Below, piece by piece: positions 45,501 to 54,029 of a stretch of DNA of 64,000 bases. The notes under the pieces are model-generated. The model saw only the letters and a program-made list of their open reading frames with translations, did no database searches and was not told where the DNA came from. The position numbers and the translations under genes are program-made. Source of the stretch: Chrysoperla carnea (Eukaryota > Arthropoda > Insecta > Neuroptera > Chrysopidae); NCBI RefSeq assembly GCF_905475395.1, contig NC_058338.1, positions 98,131,435 through 98,195,434 of the forward strand, in the 5' to 3' direction. The first letter of the stretch is position 1. Each line of letters opens with the position of its first letter.

Positions 45501-48265
45501 CATTTACGAAGTATCTTGAGTTTTCTTATGAGTTATCTTGTTTACGGACAGAGGGGCAATGGAGTAACGGACTATAGGTGATTTTATGAATACCTATTCG
45601 TTGTGTGCGTAGTCATGGTAGGGATAATAAAATCGATGCCAGCGCTTTAAGTGAAAAATTTTGGAGATAAAGTGGGCTGTTATGACTAATTTGCAATTAT
45701 TTACATGTTAATGATATAGAAACTGTCAAATTAAAATGATTGAAAAACACTAATTAATTAAACTTAATGCATTAAAAATTGTGAAAATAAGAAATCAAAT
45801 TGTACAAATATTATTTTTCAAATGTTAATTATCGTAATTATTTATTTAAATTTGTGAAACAAGAATATTAAATTTTAAATGTAAGTTTTCAATGCAATCC
45901 ACACAATTATATATGCATCCATTAATTCTATAATTAAAGTAGTGTATCGTTGTCATGGAAACGAAATTCACGCTCGGAGCGAATACCAAAATTTTGTTCG
46001 TAGCATCAATATTTTTAAGCGTTACAAGCTTGGCACTAAACTTAGTATACCTTGATATATATTATATATATACAGGTTATACAAATAGAGTGATTAAGAC
46101 CAATATCTGTCAATAAAATATTTAAAATAATTGAAATCCAGCACCCCATGCTTTTATACGATAAAATGATTTTTTTTTTTTAACTTATAGAAAATATTTT
46201 CTACTTTTTACTTCAGCTAGTTACAAAAGCGTGTGTTTTTTTATTTTTTTAAACCATTATTTATATTAAAAACTATTTCGATTTTGAGAATATTTTGAAA
46301 TTCAAATTTATAACAATATATAGAAACTTTTTTATGACTTTTAGGGTTGTTTAATCAAATACATTTTGCATTTTGGGCCAGAAAAAATCAAAATAAATTT
46401 ATTCTGAATTATTTAAAAGAAAAAAAAAAAGTTAAACTAAAGCAACTTTCAATTATTCTGCAGATAAAATAAAAATTATTTCCATAAACATAATAATGAA
46501 TTTTTTTTTATATTCTATATAGATTATAAGAGAGTGAGTAGGTATTGGCAACCTTCCAAAACTCTATACAATACAAAGATTTAAAACCATATAAATTTTG
46601 ATATAAAATTATTTTGTTTAGTTTTATCTGACAACGAAAAAAAAACAGACAAATTTACTGTTGATTAGAACATGCTTTTTAAGAAAATTAGAAATCTAAT
46701 GTGGACGAGCACCACATAACTTCCTTGTTTACTTATAAATTAGTTATGGATTTGGCGATTGTAAAAATTTTTAGAAATTTGGAAATCTAAAATTTTCAGA
46801 ACTCCGGGAGTGTGTGCATCACTTCGAATGTTTTACATTTATTTTTGTTGATTAATTGTAATAAGGAGCCCAAAATGTTAAATGTGTTGTAACTCGAGTG
46901 TTGTTGATCTATTGAATTTTGTAGCTTTTAAGAAAAAAATATCCTATAAATTTTTTCAATTTAGTTGTGGATGGAGAATTTACAGGCCTTAAAAAATGTA
47001 AAGAAAAAACATGAGTTACTCGAGTGCGTCAGACATTGAAACTGTAATACTCCCACGTATCTCTGATAAAAGAAATATCGACGGCTTAGGCGGTGGAGGT
47101 AGTCATACAGAAGGGATACAAATGCTCATATTGGACGTTAAGTGGAACTCAAAGAAGCTCCCATACCTAAGACTAACGATTTGGAGATGATCCAAGGTCA
47201 TGCTGGATTTTTGGAAATGCAACAAAAAATCGACATCTAATGTAACTCAAGCGCGTCAGATTTTCATAAAGGAGGTTCAACTTGATGTCTTGGTCATCCT
47301 TAATCGGAAAAAAATCTTGCGTAGTTTTCTTAATCTGACGGTTTTATTTTATTTTTTTATTTTATTAGCCAAAGCCGACCATCCGGCTACTTTGGTTTTC
47401 GTATTTCATAATTAGACAAACACATCTGCTTCATTATTGTGCATAGTTTCAAGGTTAATCGCACCGAGTCTGAGCCTGTAATGGAGTACATATTAAATAT
47501 CCGTATCCGCGGATAAAGATTCTAAAAACCGTATCCTTATCTGATGGTGTACATTTTTTTGACTCGGCAGGAATTCCCTCAGAGATTGGAAAAATAACTT
47601 ATGGTTGATAAATCGAATATTGAATTTTTAATTTACTTCCCAGAGGAAGTTAACGTAATGGGGCTGATTTTGAAAAGTTTTACAAAATCTCTCCAGTTTT
47701 ACATATTTCCACAGTTTCAAGGCCATAATATCCGAATCAAACCTTTTCAATGTTATGTCTGTGTGTGTGTGTGTGTGTGTGTGCGACATTAACACGTGAC
47801 TGGGCTCGTGTATTTAAGAACTGAAAGCGTTTTCAGCAGAATTAGTTGAACCGTTTTTAATGGTAATAAAAAAAAACTGGAAGAACTGAGTAAACCGAAT
47901 CTGAAAAGTGGATAAAACACATCATTTATCTATGCGCCCGCGTCTCGTTACCAAGGGCTAGTATTTCTGCAGGTACTTAGAATGTTCCAAGGAACCTCCC
48001 ATATGTTAATTTGAGGCGCTCGAGTAATTCCCAAAATCCCTTCTAGGACTCCCCTACTATTGTTAATTATTGTTAAAACGTGCATTGGTGCCAATATTAG
48101 GTTGCATTTAACGCGACAGAATATTAGGCTCCAGTTGAAATAATGATGAAAATATTTGTAAAGTTTTTTTCTGTTTACCTACATGAACCAAATTTTAAAG
48201 GACAGCGTTGAGTATCCATTGGAAAATCTTCTAAATTCATTGGACATCCAGCTTTAATCGTTAAC
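27007..48265 (-). CDS. Cys-loop ligand-gated channel subunit, GRD/CG8916-like, 3' six exons (partial)
   Basis: The exons in transcript order are 48265-48183, 31170-30988, 30076-29924, 29839-29706, 28657-28520 and 27504-27007. All introns are GT-AG and every join keeps frame. They encode the Cys-loop (CX13C), the rest of the ligand-binding domain, TM1-TM3, a long cytoplasmic loop, TM4 and the stop. TM2 and TM3 ([28 protein letters not shown]) place it in the GABA/glycine branch and, by my recollection, closest to Drosophila CG8916 and GRD. The residues before TM2 read ADR instead of the PAR of chloride channels. It should be a plasma-membrane subunit of a neuronal receptor. The signal peptide and first half of the ligand-binding domain are missing; I could not find their exons up to 64000. 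Confidence 0.88.
27745..28082 (-). mobile_element. tRNA-derived SINE inside the channel gene
   Basis: On the minus strand an A box (TGGCTCAGTGGTC, 28065-28077) and a B box (GGTTCGAATCT, 27992-28002) lie 62 bases apart within a tRNA-like head, the structure of a pol III promoter. The body contains a 13-bp perfect inverted repeat, CCACCCACATCAT (27822-27834 and 27890-27902). The 3' boundary is not certain. It lies in the intron between the last two channel exons. Confidence 0.65.
28520..28657 (-). CDS. Channel gene exon: end of TM3 and start of cytoplasmic loop
   Basis: 46 codons, phase 0 at both ends (TTTTAG|TTTGCA and ATGAAG|GTAACT). It begins [17 protein letters not shown], the conserved TM3 end, then an acidic serine-rich stretch ([11 protein letters not shown]). 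Confidence 0.92.
28880..29440 (+). repeat. Dispersed repeat, second copy of the 2.1-2.6 kb sequence
   Basis: It starts near GACTGATCGATCAACACAGA and continues through TTTATCGTTGTACGAAATAT to GAGGGCAAAACTATTGAAG, parallel to the copy at 2.1-2.6 kb. It lies in a channel gene intron. The 79-codon frame inside is not conserved in the other copy. Confidence 0.55.
29706..29839 (-). CDS. Channel gene exon: TM2 pore and most of TM3
   Basis: The acceptor is TTACAG|GAATTA and the donor ATTCAG|GTAAT. It encodes [30 protein letters not shown] and the first part of TM3. The intron to the preceding exon is only 84 bp. Confidence 0.94.
29924..30076 (-). CDS. Channel gene exon: TM1 and start of TM2
   Basis: The acceptor is TTTTTTCAG|GTGAAT. 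It encodes the pre-TM1 strand [20 protein letters not shown]1 ([20 protein letters not shown]) and the TM1-TM2 turn [12 protein letters not shown]. The ADR before TM2 is read directly here. Confidence 0.94.
30077..30987. other. Channel gene intron, no other feature seen
   Basis: A 911-bp GT-AG intron. No repeat or coding sequence is recognised in it. Confidence 0.6.
30988..31170 (-). CDS. Channel gene exon: late ligand-binding domain
   Basis: The acceptor is TTTCAG|TTGGATAC and the donor TGTCA|GTAAGT. It encodes 60 full codons starting [19 protein letters not shown]; the GY-T-x-D-x-x-Y-W pattern follows the Cys-loop in GABA receptor subunits. The loop C region (about residues 30-55 of the exon) lacks the aromatic-rich sequence of RDL. 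Confidence 0.9.
31871..31992 (-). repeat. 61-bp tandem duplication in the jockey 3' tail
   Basis: TGTTAAATAAAGCTAAATTT and the rest of a 62-base unit (31871-31932) is followed by a 60-base near copy (31933-31992). Both contain AAATCTAGCACG and TAGTCTGTT. Confidence 0.8.
32202..32465 (-). pseudogene. Reverse transcriptase fragment of the jockey-like element
   Basis: 88 codons open. [20 protein letters not shown], then [20 protein letters not shown] followed by LITTKILN, correspond to the conserved start of jockey-clade reverse transcriptases, where the block LNxKKAPGxDLIT is typical. The frame stops at 32202, before the fingers/palm blocks. It is a relic and not a gene. Confidence 0.8.
32771..34360. 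other. Intron DNA without recognised features
   Basis: AT-rich. Frames at 32794-32985 and 33118-33375 have no motif. A run of 13 A lies near 33315. Confidence 0.4.
34361..34975 (+). repeat. GAAGTCGGTT repeat family, copy 2 (most complete)
   Basis: A near-perfect large palindrome (about 34369-34525 against 34540-34685) with a short loop is followed by an asymmetric right part, AATCATCGAAATCGGTTGGC to GTTTGGAGTCGGTTAA. The palindrome core contains TCGGTGTCAGCCAAGG and its inverted partner CTTGGCTGACACTGG. The long stem would snap back as single-stranded DNA or RNA. It is a non-autonomous element with no coding frame of its own. Confidence 0.75.
34976..36485. other. Intron DNA without recognised genes
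   Basis: AT-rich. A run of 12 C (about 36244-36256) stands out. The 75-codon (35694-35921) and 79-codon (36238-36477) frames have no motif. Confidence 0.4.
36486..36895 (+). repeat. GAAGTCGGTT repeat family, copy 3 (right part only)
   Basis: It begins inside the right arm of the palindrome (ACTACATTATATTATCGTCA) and runs through GAAGTCGGTTTTCTTTTTG to GAAGTCGGTTAAAA. The left arm is missing. Confidence 0.7.
36896..37797. other. Intron DNA without recognised genes
   Basis: No gene or clear repeat boundary. Around 37265-37340 lies a less AT-rich patch with CTCGAG and AAGCTCGAAG words. Confidence 0.4.
37798..37920 (+). repeat. C-rich degenerate tandem tract
   Basis: About six irregular units of the type AAAATTAACCC(C)xxCTAC follow one another (for example CTACCAAAATTAACCCACC and ACAAATTTTACCTCCC). 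The plus strand has almost no G over more than 100 bases, in sharp contrast to the flanks. Confidence 0.65.
37970..38050 (+). repeat. TTTACAAGATGG repeat family, tail fragment
   Basis: Only the 3' end is present: TACAAACTTGGGACTAAACT through ATATATTTCATATATACAG to TATAAAA. It matches the tails of the copies at 38.87, 54.54 and 55.62 kb. Confidence 0.65.
38100..38535 (+). repeat. GAAGTCGGTT repeat family, copy 4
   Basis: It starts inside the palindrome core (TTAGCTTGGCTGACACCGAC), runs through the right arm and AATCATCGAAATCGGTTGGC, and stops before the terminal GAAGTCGG word. Confidence 0.7.
38868..39290 (+). repeat. TTTACAAGATGG repeat family, near full-length copy
   Basis: Order of landmarks: CGTGGGTAAACAAAGATGTT, AACGGTTTACAAGATGGGTC, GAACTCGACCTCA, AAAATTTCAGCTTGATAT, a CAGACAGACAGA patch, GAACACCTATACCAAAATTT, GTTACAAACTTGGGACTAAA and a TATA-rich end. 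There is no coding potential. All copies in the window are on the plus strand. Confidence 0.75.
39291..42099. other. Intron DNA without recognised features
   Basis: AT-rich throughout. No frame with a motif and no clear inverted repeat was found. Confidence 0.35.
42100..42165 (+). repeat. Terminal fragment of the DNAJC4-intron MITE family
   Basis: TTTCGTAGAAAGCC and CATATCTAATCGTACGGAGT match the right end of the element at 5760-6151 (TTTCACAGAAACC, CATCTAATCGTACGGGGC). Confidence 0.5.
42166..43259. other. Intron DNA without recognised features
   Basis: Several 60-82-codon frames occur on both strands here. None has a motif, and they overlap one another in antisense. Confidence 0.35.
43260..43890 (+). 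repeat. Diverged tandem repeats, about 160-190-bp units
   Basis: Three to four units share the order: AAA(A)CTCGTTATTGGCGAAA or a variant, ATTATTTTGTGGTTCCGGTC or a variant, a TTGATTT(G)AAA word, TTTATATT.TGGA.AATT, and a C-rich ACCT(A/C)ACC word followed by GATATA. The units are heavily mutated, so the count is approximate. Confidence 0.5.
43891..44607. other. Intron DNA with an isolated ATACAGGGTG word
   Basis: TATACAGGGTGTATAAGGGT at about 44321 resembles the termini of the 22.45-24.52 kb element, but no partner end was found. Otherwise featureless. Confidence 0.35.
44608..45085 (+). repeat. Non-LTR retrotransposon-like 3' fragment
   Basis: It begins AACTAGCTGTTACCCGCCCG, continues with CGCTTTGCGTGGCGTAAA and CCCGCCAAATTTCAAGTCTC, then CCAGAGATATCGTGATGAGT, and ends in an irregular TATAGA microsatellite. 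This architecture is common for 3' ends of insect RTE-type elements or SINEs derived from them; the class is recalled and not verified. Confidence 0.5.
45440..46085 (+). repeat. TTTACAAGATGG repeat family copy split by a 387-bp insertion
   Basis: AACGGTTTACAAGATGAGTC through GATTTTATGAATACCTAT (45440-45597) and ACCAAAATTTTGTTCGTAGC through the TATA-rich tail (45985-46085) are contiguous in the other copies. The DNA between (45598-45984) is foreign to the family. It has no recognisable inverted ends or coding frame. Confidence 0.7.
46086..47585. other. Intron DNA with repeated TAACTCGAGTGCGTCAGA-like words
   Basis: Three related words occur at about 46888, 47012 and 47242 (TGTAACTCGAGTGTTG, GTTACTCGAGTGCGTCAGAC, GTAACTCAAGCGCGTCAGAT). 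The rest is AT-rich. The 71-codon frame at 47200-47415 is unassigned. Confidence 0.4.
47600..47800 (+). repeat. SINE-like repeat ending in GT microsatellite, copy 1
   Basis: AATGGGGCTGATTTTGAAAA, TTTACATATTTCCAC and TTTCAAGGCC precede a GT run. A related sequence at 52.14-52.47 kb has GTAATGGATCCGATTTTG, CATATCTCC and TTTCAAGGCCTTTAGAGTCG before a TGTATG microsatellite, so the two copies are homologous. Confidence 0.55.
47757..47784 (+). repeat. (GT)n microsatellite
   Basis: About 12 consecutive GT units. Confidence 0.9.
48183..48265 (-). CDS. Channel gene exon: Cys-loop
   Basis: The acceptor is TTGTTTCAG|GTTAAC and the donor TTCAT|GTAGGT. It encodes [20 protein letters not shown] followed by C. 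Two cysteines 13 residues apart with FPMD between them is the signature of the Cys-loop family. Phases match the exon at 31170-30988 across a 17,012-bp intron. Confidence 0.92.
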
Positions 48266-48468
48266 CTGAAACAAGAAAAATCAAAGTTGTAATAAAATGT
48301 TGGTACGGTGAATAAAAGGAGATGAAAACATTCCTTATCTTCCTCTTTTTCTATGGCCTTACACTAGTTATAGCATATAATTGTAGTTTTTAAAACATGA
48401 TTTTCGTTCGGATCTTTTAATTTTGAATTCATATCATTTTATTGGTGTCAAGACTTTAATCAAATTAA

Positions 48469-49048
48469 TTACTCTATTAGGACGATAAAAGAGCGAAAAA
48501 GGACATATAGAAGCAGAATAGAGCTAGCGGCAATAAAAAAATGCAGGCCGCTTAACCTCTCTTCAGGCATTGTCGATCTAAGATATGTTTGGAGACGATG
48601 CAAGGTTGAAAAAGAGTGTTCGTTCGTCGCTGTTGCCACAGACAAAACTATCAGAGTGAATTTTTGGCACTCCGTCCGGCAATGCGTTTTTGCCAAAGTT
48701 AAACTTTGTCGACCCAAATGTCAATGGAATCATCGTTCTAAAATGGGTCAGTTTTCATAAAAATTTTATTTTTTGTTGAGAAAGAGACAAGCAAAATTTG
48801 ATAGAATATTTCGATGATTCAAAAATCTATCTATAATCAGTGAATCATGTGAATCAGTCTGTATATTCGAGCGTATACCGCTCATGGTATTGAAAATTCT
48901 CCTGAACTCTTCTCCAGCATTTCCTCTTAATCGAAATATATTTTGTAGCATCAGCCAATTCGATAGCTTCGCCAAGATCCAAATTTTCGGTTTGAAATAT
49001 TCGGCTGAAAGACCAAGTCAAAGAATGTACCGAGCTCATAATATGCAT
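48469..49048 (-). pseudogene. hAT transposase remnant
   Basis: Read on the minus strand in broken frames. 49048-48854 contains FQTENLDLGEAIELADATKY, and about 48717-48469 contains VLSVATATNEHSFSTLHRLQ followed by TYLRSTMPEERLSGL. The second block is the C-terminal dimerisation region of hAT transposases (family pattern ATNERSFSxLRRxKTYLRSTM). Frames shift between the blocks and no catalytic domain is seen. It lies just upstream of the Cys-loop exon in the direction of the channel gene. Confidence 0.8.
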
Positions 49049-51209
49049 GGATATGGATATCTGATTCGTCAGTGGAAATGCGTCTCATAAGTAGATGCAT
49101 TTACAGGACTTTATGTTAATTCAAAATTTATGTGGACAAATTCTCAATGGGAGCGGCCCTGCCAGGCCTGTACGCTTGGGCCTGGCAGGCCATATTATTG
49201 CATTAATGATATAAAATGGTTTCGTAAAAACTTAAAGTACTTTTTTTGAGAATATTTGAATTTATAAAAGTATTTTATCCATTTTCATGCGTGATAGTTA
49301 CTATTACATCAAAATTCTTACAAACCAACTTTAAATATCAAACTAGTAATTACACAACTAAAATAATCGCAAATTGTTTAAAGTTGCTTTTGAGTATTCT
49401 ATAAATATCAAGATATCAGTAAAAAATTATCTATTCAGAAACAGTGGACAAATAAATTGAAGGAATTTCAAAGAGTGAAAATTTCTTTGCACTTAGTTTC
49501 AAACATCTTGTACATACTTTTATTGGGTACGTCTACTTTCGAAAGTTATGTTTAAGAATTAATTTAGCAAATGGACCCAATATAAAAAATACAAAATAAA
49601 TTTTAAAAGATTACATTAATAAAAATTATACAATTGATATATCTCGAAAAAGCGAGGTGGTAAGGATAAAATGCGTATAGCAGAGGGGAGTGTTTGCCCC
49701 CTCCCTGCTATTCCGAAGCACTGTAAAATATATATTTCAAAGCATTTTTCTTCTGTGTGAAATAGTCAATAACGTAATTAAAGATCACAATAACCATTCA
49801 ATTGAATAATTTAATTTCTGAGTTTGGTAAATAATTGTATCAATTTGTATTTTAAATGTTTGAACGGTCAGGGTCGTATTTTAAATAACCAAAAATATAT
49901 GTTCTAGGCTGGGTTAACAAAAAATATATAGAAATTGTCATATCTTCGTTCACCTTACTCGGGAAATTTGTGCAGTATTGGAATTAACGATTTCTATTGA
50001 ATTATCGTCTCATTAGAATAATAATAAAAACGGATATCCGACAAATTGACCTTTGCGTGCGTGATACAAAAATTTGCAAGCCTTTGATAGAGCTTGTAAT
50101 GGACACATTTTTCAAGTAATTAATGGTATAAGGAAGACTGTGCCATTGCATTTACCATAACAACATACTTTGTGTAAATTATTTATTCCGATTAATAAAT
50201 TCATACTTTGAAGTTCGATTTTTGAAGTGAAAACTTCTTTAGCGGCGTTGTACACTTTTTTTGTAATGGGTAAAAAATGTTCGTTCATGAAAATGTCATG
50301 TTTGTGTACGATAGCGCAATACATAAATATTGTATTCTACCACATAAATGATAGTACTTTTATACTGATAATTAAAGCAATTCGTGCTAAATTATTCCAA
50401 TTCCAAAATATCAAAAAAAGCACAACGTTAATATTCAAGTTTTCACTCCTGCCGGCACTCCCAGAGTGCAACCCGTGTTTTTTTTATACTGAGAATTTGC
50501 CATTTTTATCCGTAAATTATTCATGAAATTTTTTTTTGCCGCTCAATTAGTTTTTGAAAAATTAGGGTGGTCTGCTAAATTCATATTAAGAGCTCGGCAA
50601 TCATACAGCCCGATGTTAAAAAAAAAATTATTGAGCGGAAAAATTGAAAATTTCACGAATAATTTACAGATAAAAACGAGAATTTCTTCACTTGGAAATT
50701 TTGGAAAATTAGAAAAGTAGTCCGCTAACTTAATCTAAGTTTAAAACTCCTTATATTACATTCAATAATTTTTATTCAGATCAAAAAAAATGTTTTTTCG
50801 TTTTTTTAAGAAGTATCCACTGTTTTGAAAAAATCGAAAAATTCACAAAATTTTCGCGATTCTAGATTGTTTTATTTTTATGGCAAAGCATGATTTAAAA
50901 AAAATTTTAATGATTCACTCCTGGAAACAATTAGATCATGCGTTAACAAATAGGAAATATACGAAAAATGAAAAATAAAATTGTAATATTTAAGAATAAT
51001 TAAAAAAATTTTTTTTTAATTAAACAAACTGTAAAATATGAAAATACAATTAAAATGAAAATAGTAAATTTAATTAGGAATCCCTTACCCCTCTAACACC
51101 TGTACAAAAAGAAAATTAAGTAAAGGTTGTACTTTGTTTTAGGGTTCTGTATCCAAAAAACAGGGCCCGATTTAACTATTTACGCATAATATTTGCCGCC
51201 TTTTACATT
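49049..51209. other. Non-coding DNA with a GC-rich hairpin
   Basis: An 11-bp perfect inverted repeat, CCTGCCAGGCC (49158-49168) with its complement at 49179-49189, forms a hairpin in otherwise AT-rich DNA. Overlapping frames at 50227-50720 have no motif. If the channel gene continues upstream, this is intron. Confidence 0.4.
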
Positions 51210-51330
51210 TATACCACATATAGGATGCTTTTTAAGTTGACATATGCTTGAAACTCGATAAATAAATTTAATCGGGAAAATGCTTCAAACGAAAAATATT
51301 AGTTTCAAAGAGACACATATTATACTGGCA
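51210..51330 (+). repeat. Short dispersed repeat, partner of 5285-5390
   Basis: GACATATGCTTGAAACTCGA, then AATTTAATCGGGAAAATG, parallels the copy in the DNAJC4 intron. Confidence 0.5.
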
Positions 51331-51427
51331 TCGAATTCGATCTAATTACAATAAATAATAATAATAAATAAGTGGATAAACAAATTAAAAAATTCATTGA
51401 GTTGAAAAAATTGTTTTCGTGTCTAGA

Positions 51428-51498
51428 ACTCGAATAGCCTAATTGGTAGGGCGCTTGACATGAATCCAAGAAGTCCGGGTTCGAGTCCTGCTTCGAGT
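51428..51498 (+). tRNA. tRNA-like sequence, probably a pseudogene or SINE head
   Basis: 71 bases. ACTCGAA (51428-51434) and TTCGAGT (51492-51498) form a perfect 7-bp acceptor stem. GCCT/GGGC form a D stem around AATTGGTA. The B box GGTTCGAGTCC is perfect and a T run follows the 3' end, as at pol III genes. The anticodon stem has a mismatch, the loop (CATGAAT) lacks the universal T33, and the T stem is imperfect, so a working tRNA is doubtful. Read literally the anticodon would be TGA (serine), but a serine tRNA should have a long variable arm, which is missing. Confidence 0.4.
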
Positions 51499-52135
51499 GT
51501 ATTTTTTTCAATTCTCTTTAATTAAGATTACTAGAAAAGATATTTGTCAATATTTAGTTTACGCCTGTATGTAACATATTATATCAAAATATAGTCGAAT
51601 AGGCTATGATGTAAATATCGTGTGCATGATTAAATGTAAACAACAACAATAAGTAATAGAAAGTTGTTCGTTATAAATAGGAAAACATTTTTTGTTTGAA
51701 ATATTTTTTTGTAAACCGAATAGTTTACACAGTTATTGATAGCAAAAATCTAGTCTTTTGAGCGTTTGTTCATTCAATTTGAACTAAAATGATCTTTATA
51801 AAAAAACGAACCATTTTTGTTGGATTTATTGTAAAATTTTTTGAAGAGTGCTTAGATTTCACAGAAGAATTTATAAGAAATGACACTTTGATACGAAAAA
51901 ACAATTTTGGGTAAAAATTTTCAGTCCTTTTTTGCCGAGACTGTACGGTTTGCAGAAAAATGTTTCGAATAAAAAGTGTTACTTATTAATCAATAACAAC
52001 TTTCTAATTTAAAGTGGTCATCTATCGATTACCAGTTATGGAGTAGAGCGCCTACACACCCAAGATTTATCGTTATTATCGTACTTGTACAGTTTCGTTT
52101 AAATACATAGATTTTAATGGTGTTTTTTCAGTATT

Positions 52136-52470
52136 TTATTAAGTTCTCAGTGGACAGTTATTGTAATGGATCCGATTTTGCAAATTGAAAATTTTAACAT
52201 ATCTCCATGGAGTATATATCTCCTTGCAAGTTTCAAGGCCTTTAGAGTCGAATAGTATGGTTTCTAAAAGGATGTCCGTGTGTGCACATGTATGTATGTA
52301 TGTAGGTATGTTCGGATTCAATTTTCACCTCGCGTATCTCGAGAACAAATGATGATATTGACATGAGACCAGTTTCATTTAACGCATTATGTAACTTAGA
52401 TCTGATTAGATTTTAAGAAAAATCGGTCAAGTCGTTTTTTGTACCGAATGAAAAATTGTATAATTGTCAT
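52136..52470 (+). repeat. SINE-like repeat, copy 2
   Basis: It runs from AGTTCTCAGTGGACAGTTAT through GTAATGGATCCGATTTTG and TTTCAAGGCCTTTAGAGTCG, a TGTATG microsatellite (about 52288-52312), CTCGCGTATCTCGAGAAC and AAAATCGGTCAAGTCG. It is homologous to 47600-47800. Confidence 0.55.
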
Positions 52471-52529
52471 TATTATCACTTATCATTTATTATCACTTAT
52501 CATTTATATAGTTTTAACGTCATCGGGGG

Positions 52530-52606
52530 TGCAGGGGCAAAGCCCCCGCTGAGATGCAAGGGACGAGGCCCCTGCACGAGTGCACGGGACGAAGCCCCCG
52601 CTAAAA
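52530..52606 (+). repeat. Three tandem 25-26-bp GC-rich hairpin units
   Basis: The units start at 52530, 52555 and 52581. Each begins TGCA and holds a small hairpin: GGGGCAAAGCCCC, GGGACGAGGCCCC and GGGACGAAGCCCCC. They follow directly on the SINE-like repeat at 52136-52470 and stand out in an AT-rich region. Confidence 0.8.
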
Positions 52607-54029
52607 GTGATTGTTTACAACAAAACTAATAAAAACGATATAAATATTAAAACATATGATATTTTTTTATCCTTTCCACTGGGAAGTTAGTCTTGTGGAC
52701 CTTTCGGGTCGCATCTAGACCGCTTTTTTTATTTATAAATTATAATGAATTTTTCCATACAATCCCAGTTTTCAAAATAGCCCTGGTCTTATTGAATCCT
52801 GATTACCAAGATTACTGTATATAATATGTTAAGGATTTTCCGCCCCACATTTTTGCCGCTCCAGGCGGTTGCCCGAATCGCGCCCCCACTGGATCGGGCA
52901 CTGTCAAAAAATTACCACACGGTATCTTATTTATTAATTACAATTGTTTTTTTTTAATGATTTTATATTGAGTTTATAAGATTGAAAAATACTTTTTCGA
53001 TAAATCTCACTATTTAAGGTAATTTTGACCCAAAGTACTTATATATTAATTGAGTTATTATAAGGATTGAATTAGTAGTTTTTCAGATATTGCCCAGAAA
53101 TCTTATATAAAAGAGCGATTTCTGAGATCGATATTGTATGATATTTTAGAAACTGTAATGAAAAGTAATAAAAAAATAAGGCAGTACTCATTTTTTATAT
53201 TATTGAAATAGTTTTTACAATTAAAATTATGCCACGAAAAAAACCTTTTTGGCGATTTCAAACAATAATTTCGTTTTGATTCCGCAAAAACAATTTACAA
53301 TCGTTTATATCTCAAAAATTATTCGACTTGGTTATTGTATAATAATTAATAAAATACTCGAACATTTATCACCCTGTTTTAAAGTAGAGAGCCTTGCTAA
53401 GGGGTAAATCCATTACACAGCATATGGAACCTTTTATATAGCGGTAATATCTTACACTTGATATAATTTTTTCCTGTCCTTTCAGTTACATAATAAATTA
53501 TTAATTTAAATAAATGCTGAGTATTTTTTTAATGAATTAGTAAAACAAAAAAATAAATTGTATGAAAATAATGAAAATAAATGACTAGAAAAAATTATAT
53601 TTGTTTGAATTAGCAAGCTTTGTTTAATAACTAAGCACAACTTTGTTTTATTTATAATTTTTAATTAATAATAATCTAATACCTATACGTGTATTGTTTT
53701 ATTTTTACTTTAAATACTTTCTGACTTAAGGTTATGTGACCACGGTAGGGATAAAGAAAGACTGTAGAGGGAAAATGGGGGTCAAATATTTAATTAGATT
53801 AATAAAAAGAAAAATTGTGTGTGTGTAAACAAGACCACATCGTTTTCTGAAGAGCAGGACATAAAAATGTTTCTTGTAAAAAATATTTCTTATTTTTACC
53901 ATGTACTATGCTCGTTCTGCCTCAAACAATCATGTTTATTTATATTTCTCCCTTTCATTATTTTAATGAAGGTCGAGTTCTAATCATGGTGGATGAAGTA
54001 ATTTCTACCCCAACAATCAGCCTTCATAC
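52607..54029. other. Non-coding DNA without recognised features
   Basis: AT-rich. There is no gene. The 78-codon frame at 53908-54144 runs into the next repeat. Confidence 0.35.

Noticed and set aside
49158..49189. GC-rich hairpin as a transcription terminator
   Set aside because: Intrinsic terminators of this kind belong to bacteria; this is animal nuclear DNA without a gene ending there.
52530..52606. Possible bacterial contamination because of GC-rich hairpins
   Set aside because: The tract directly continues an insect repeat (52136-52470) also found at 47.6 kb.
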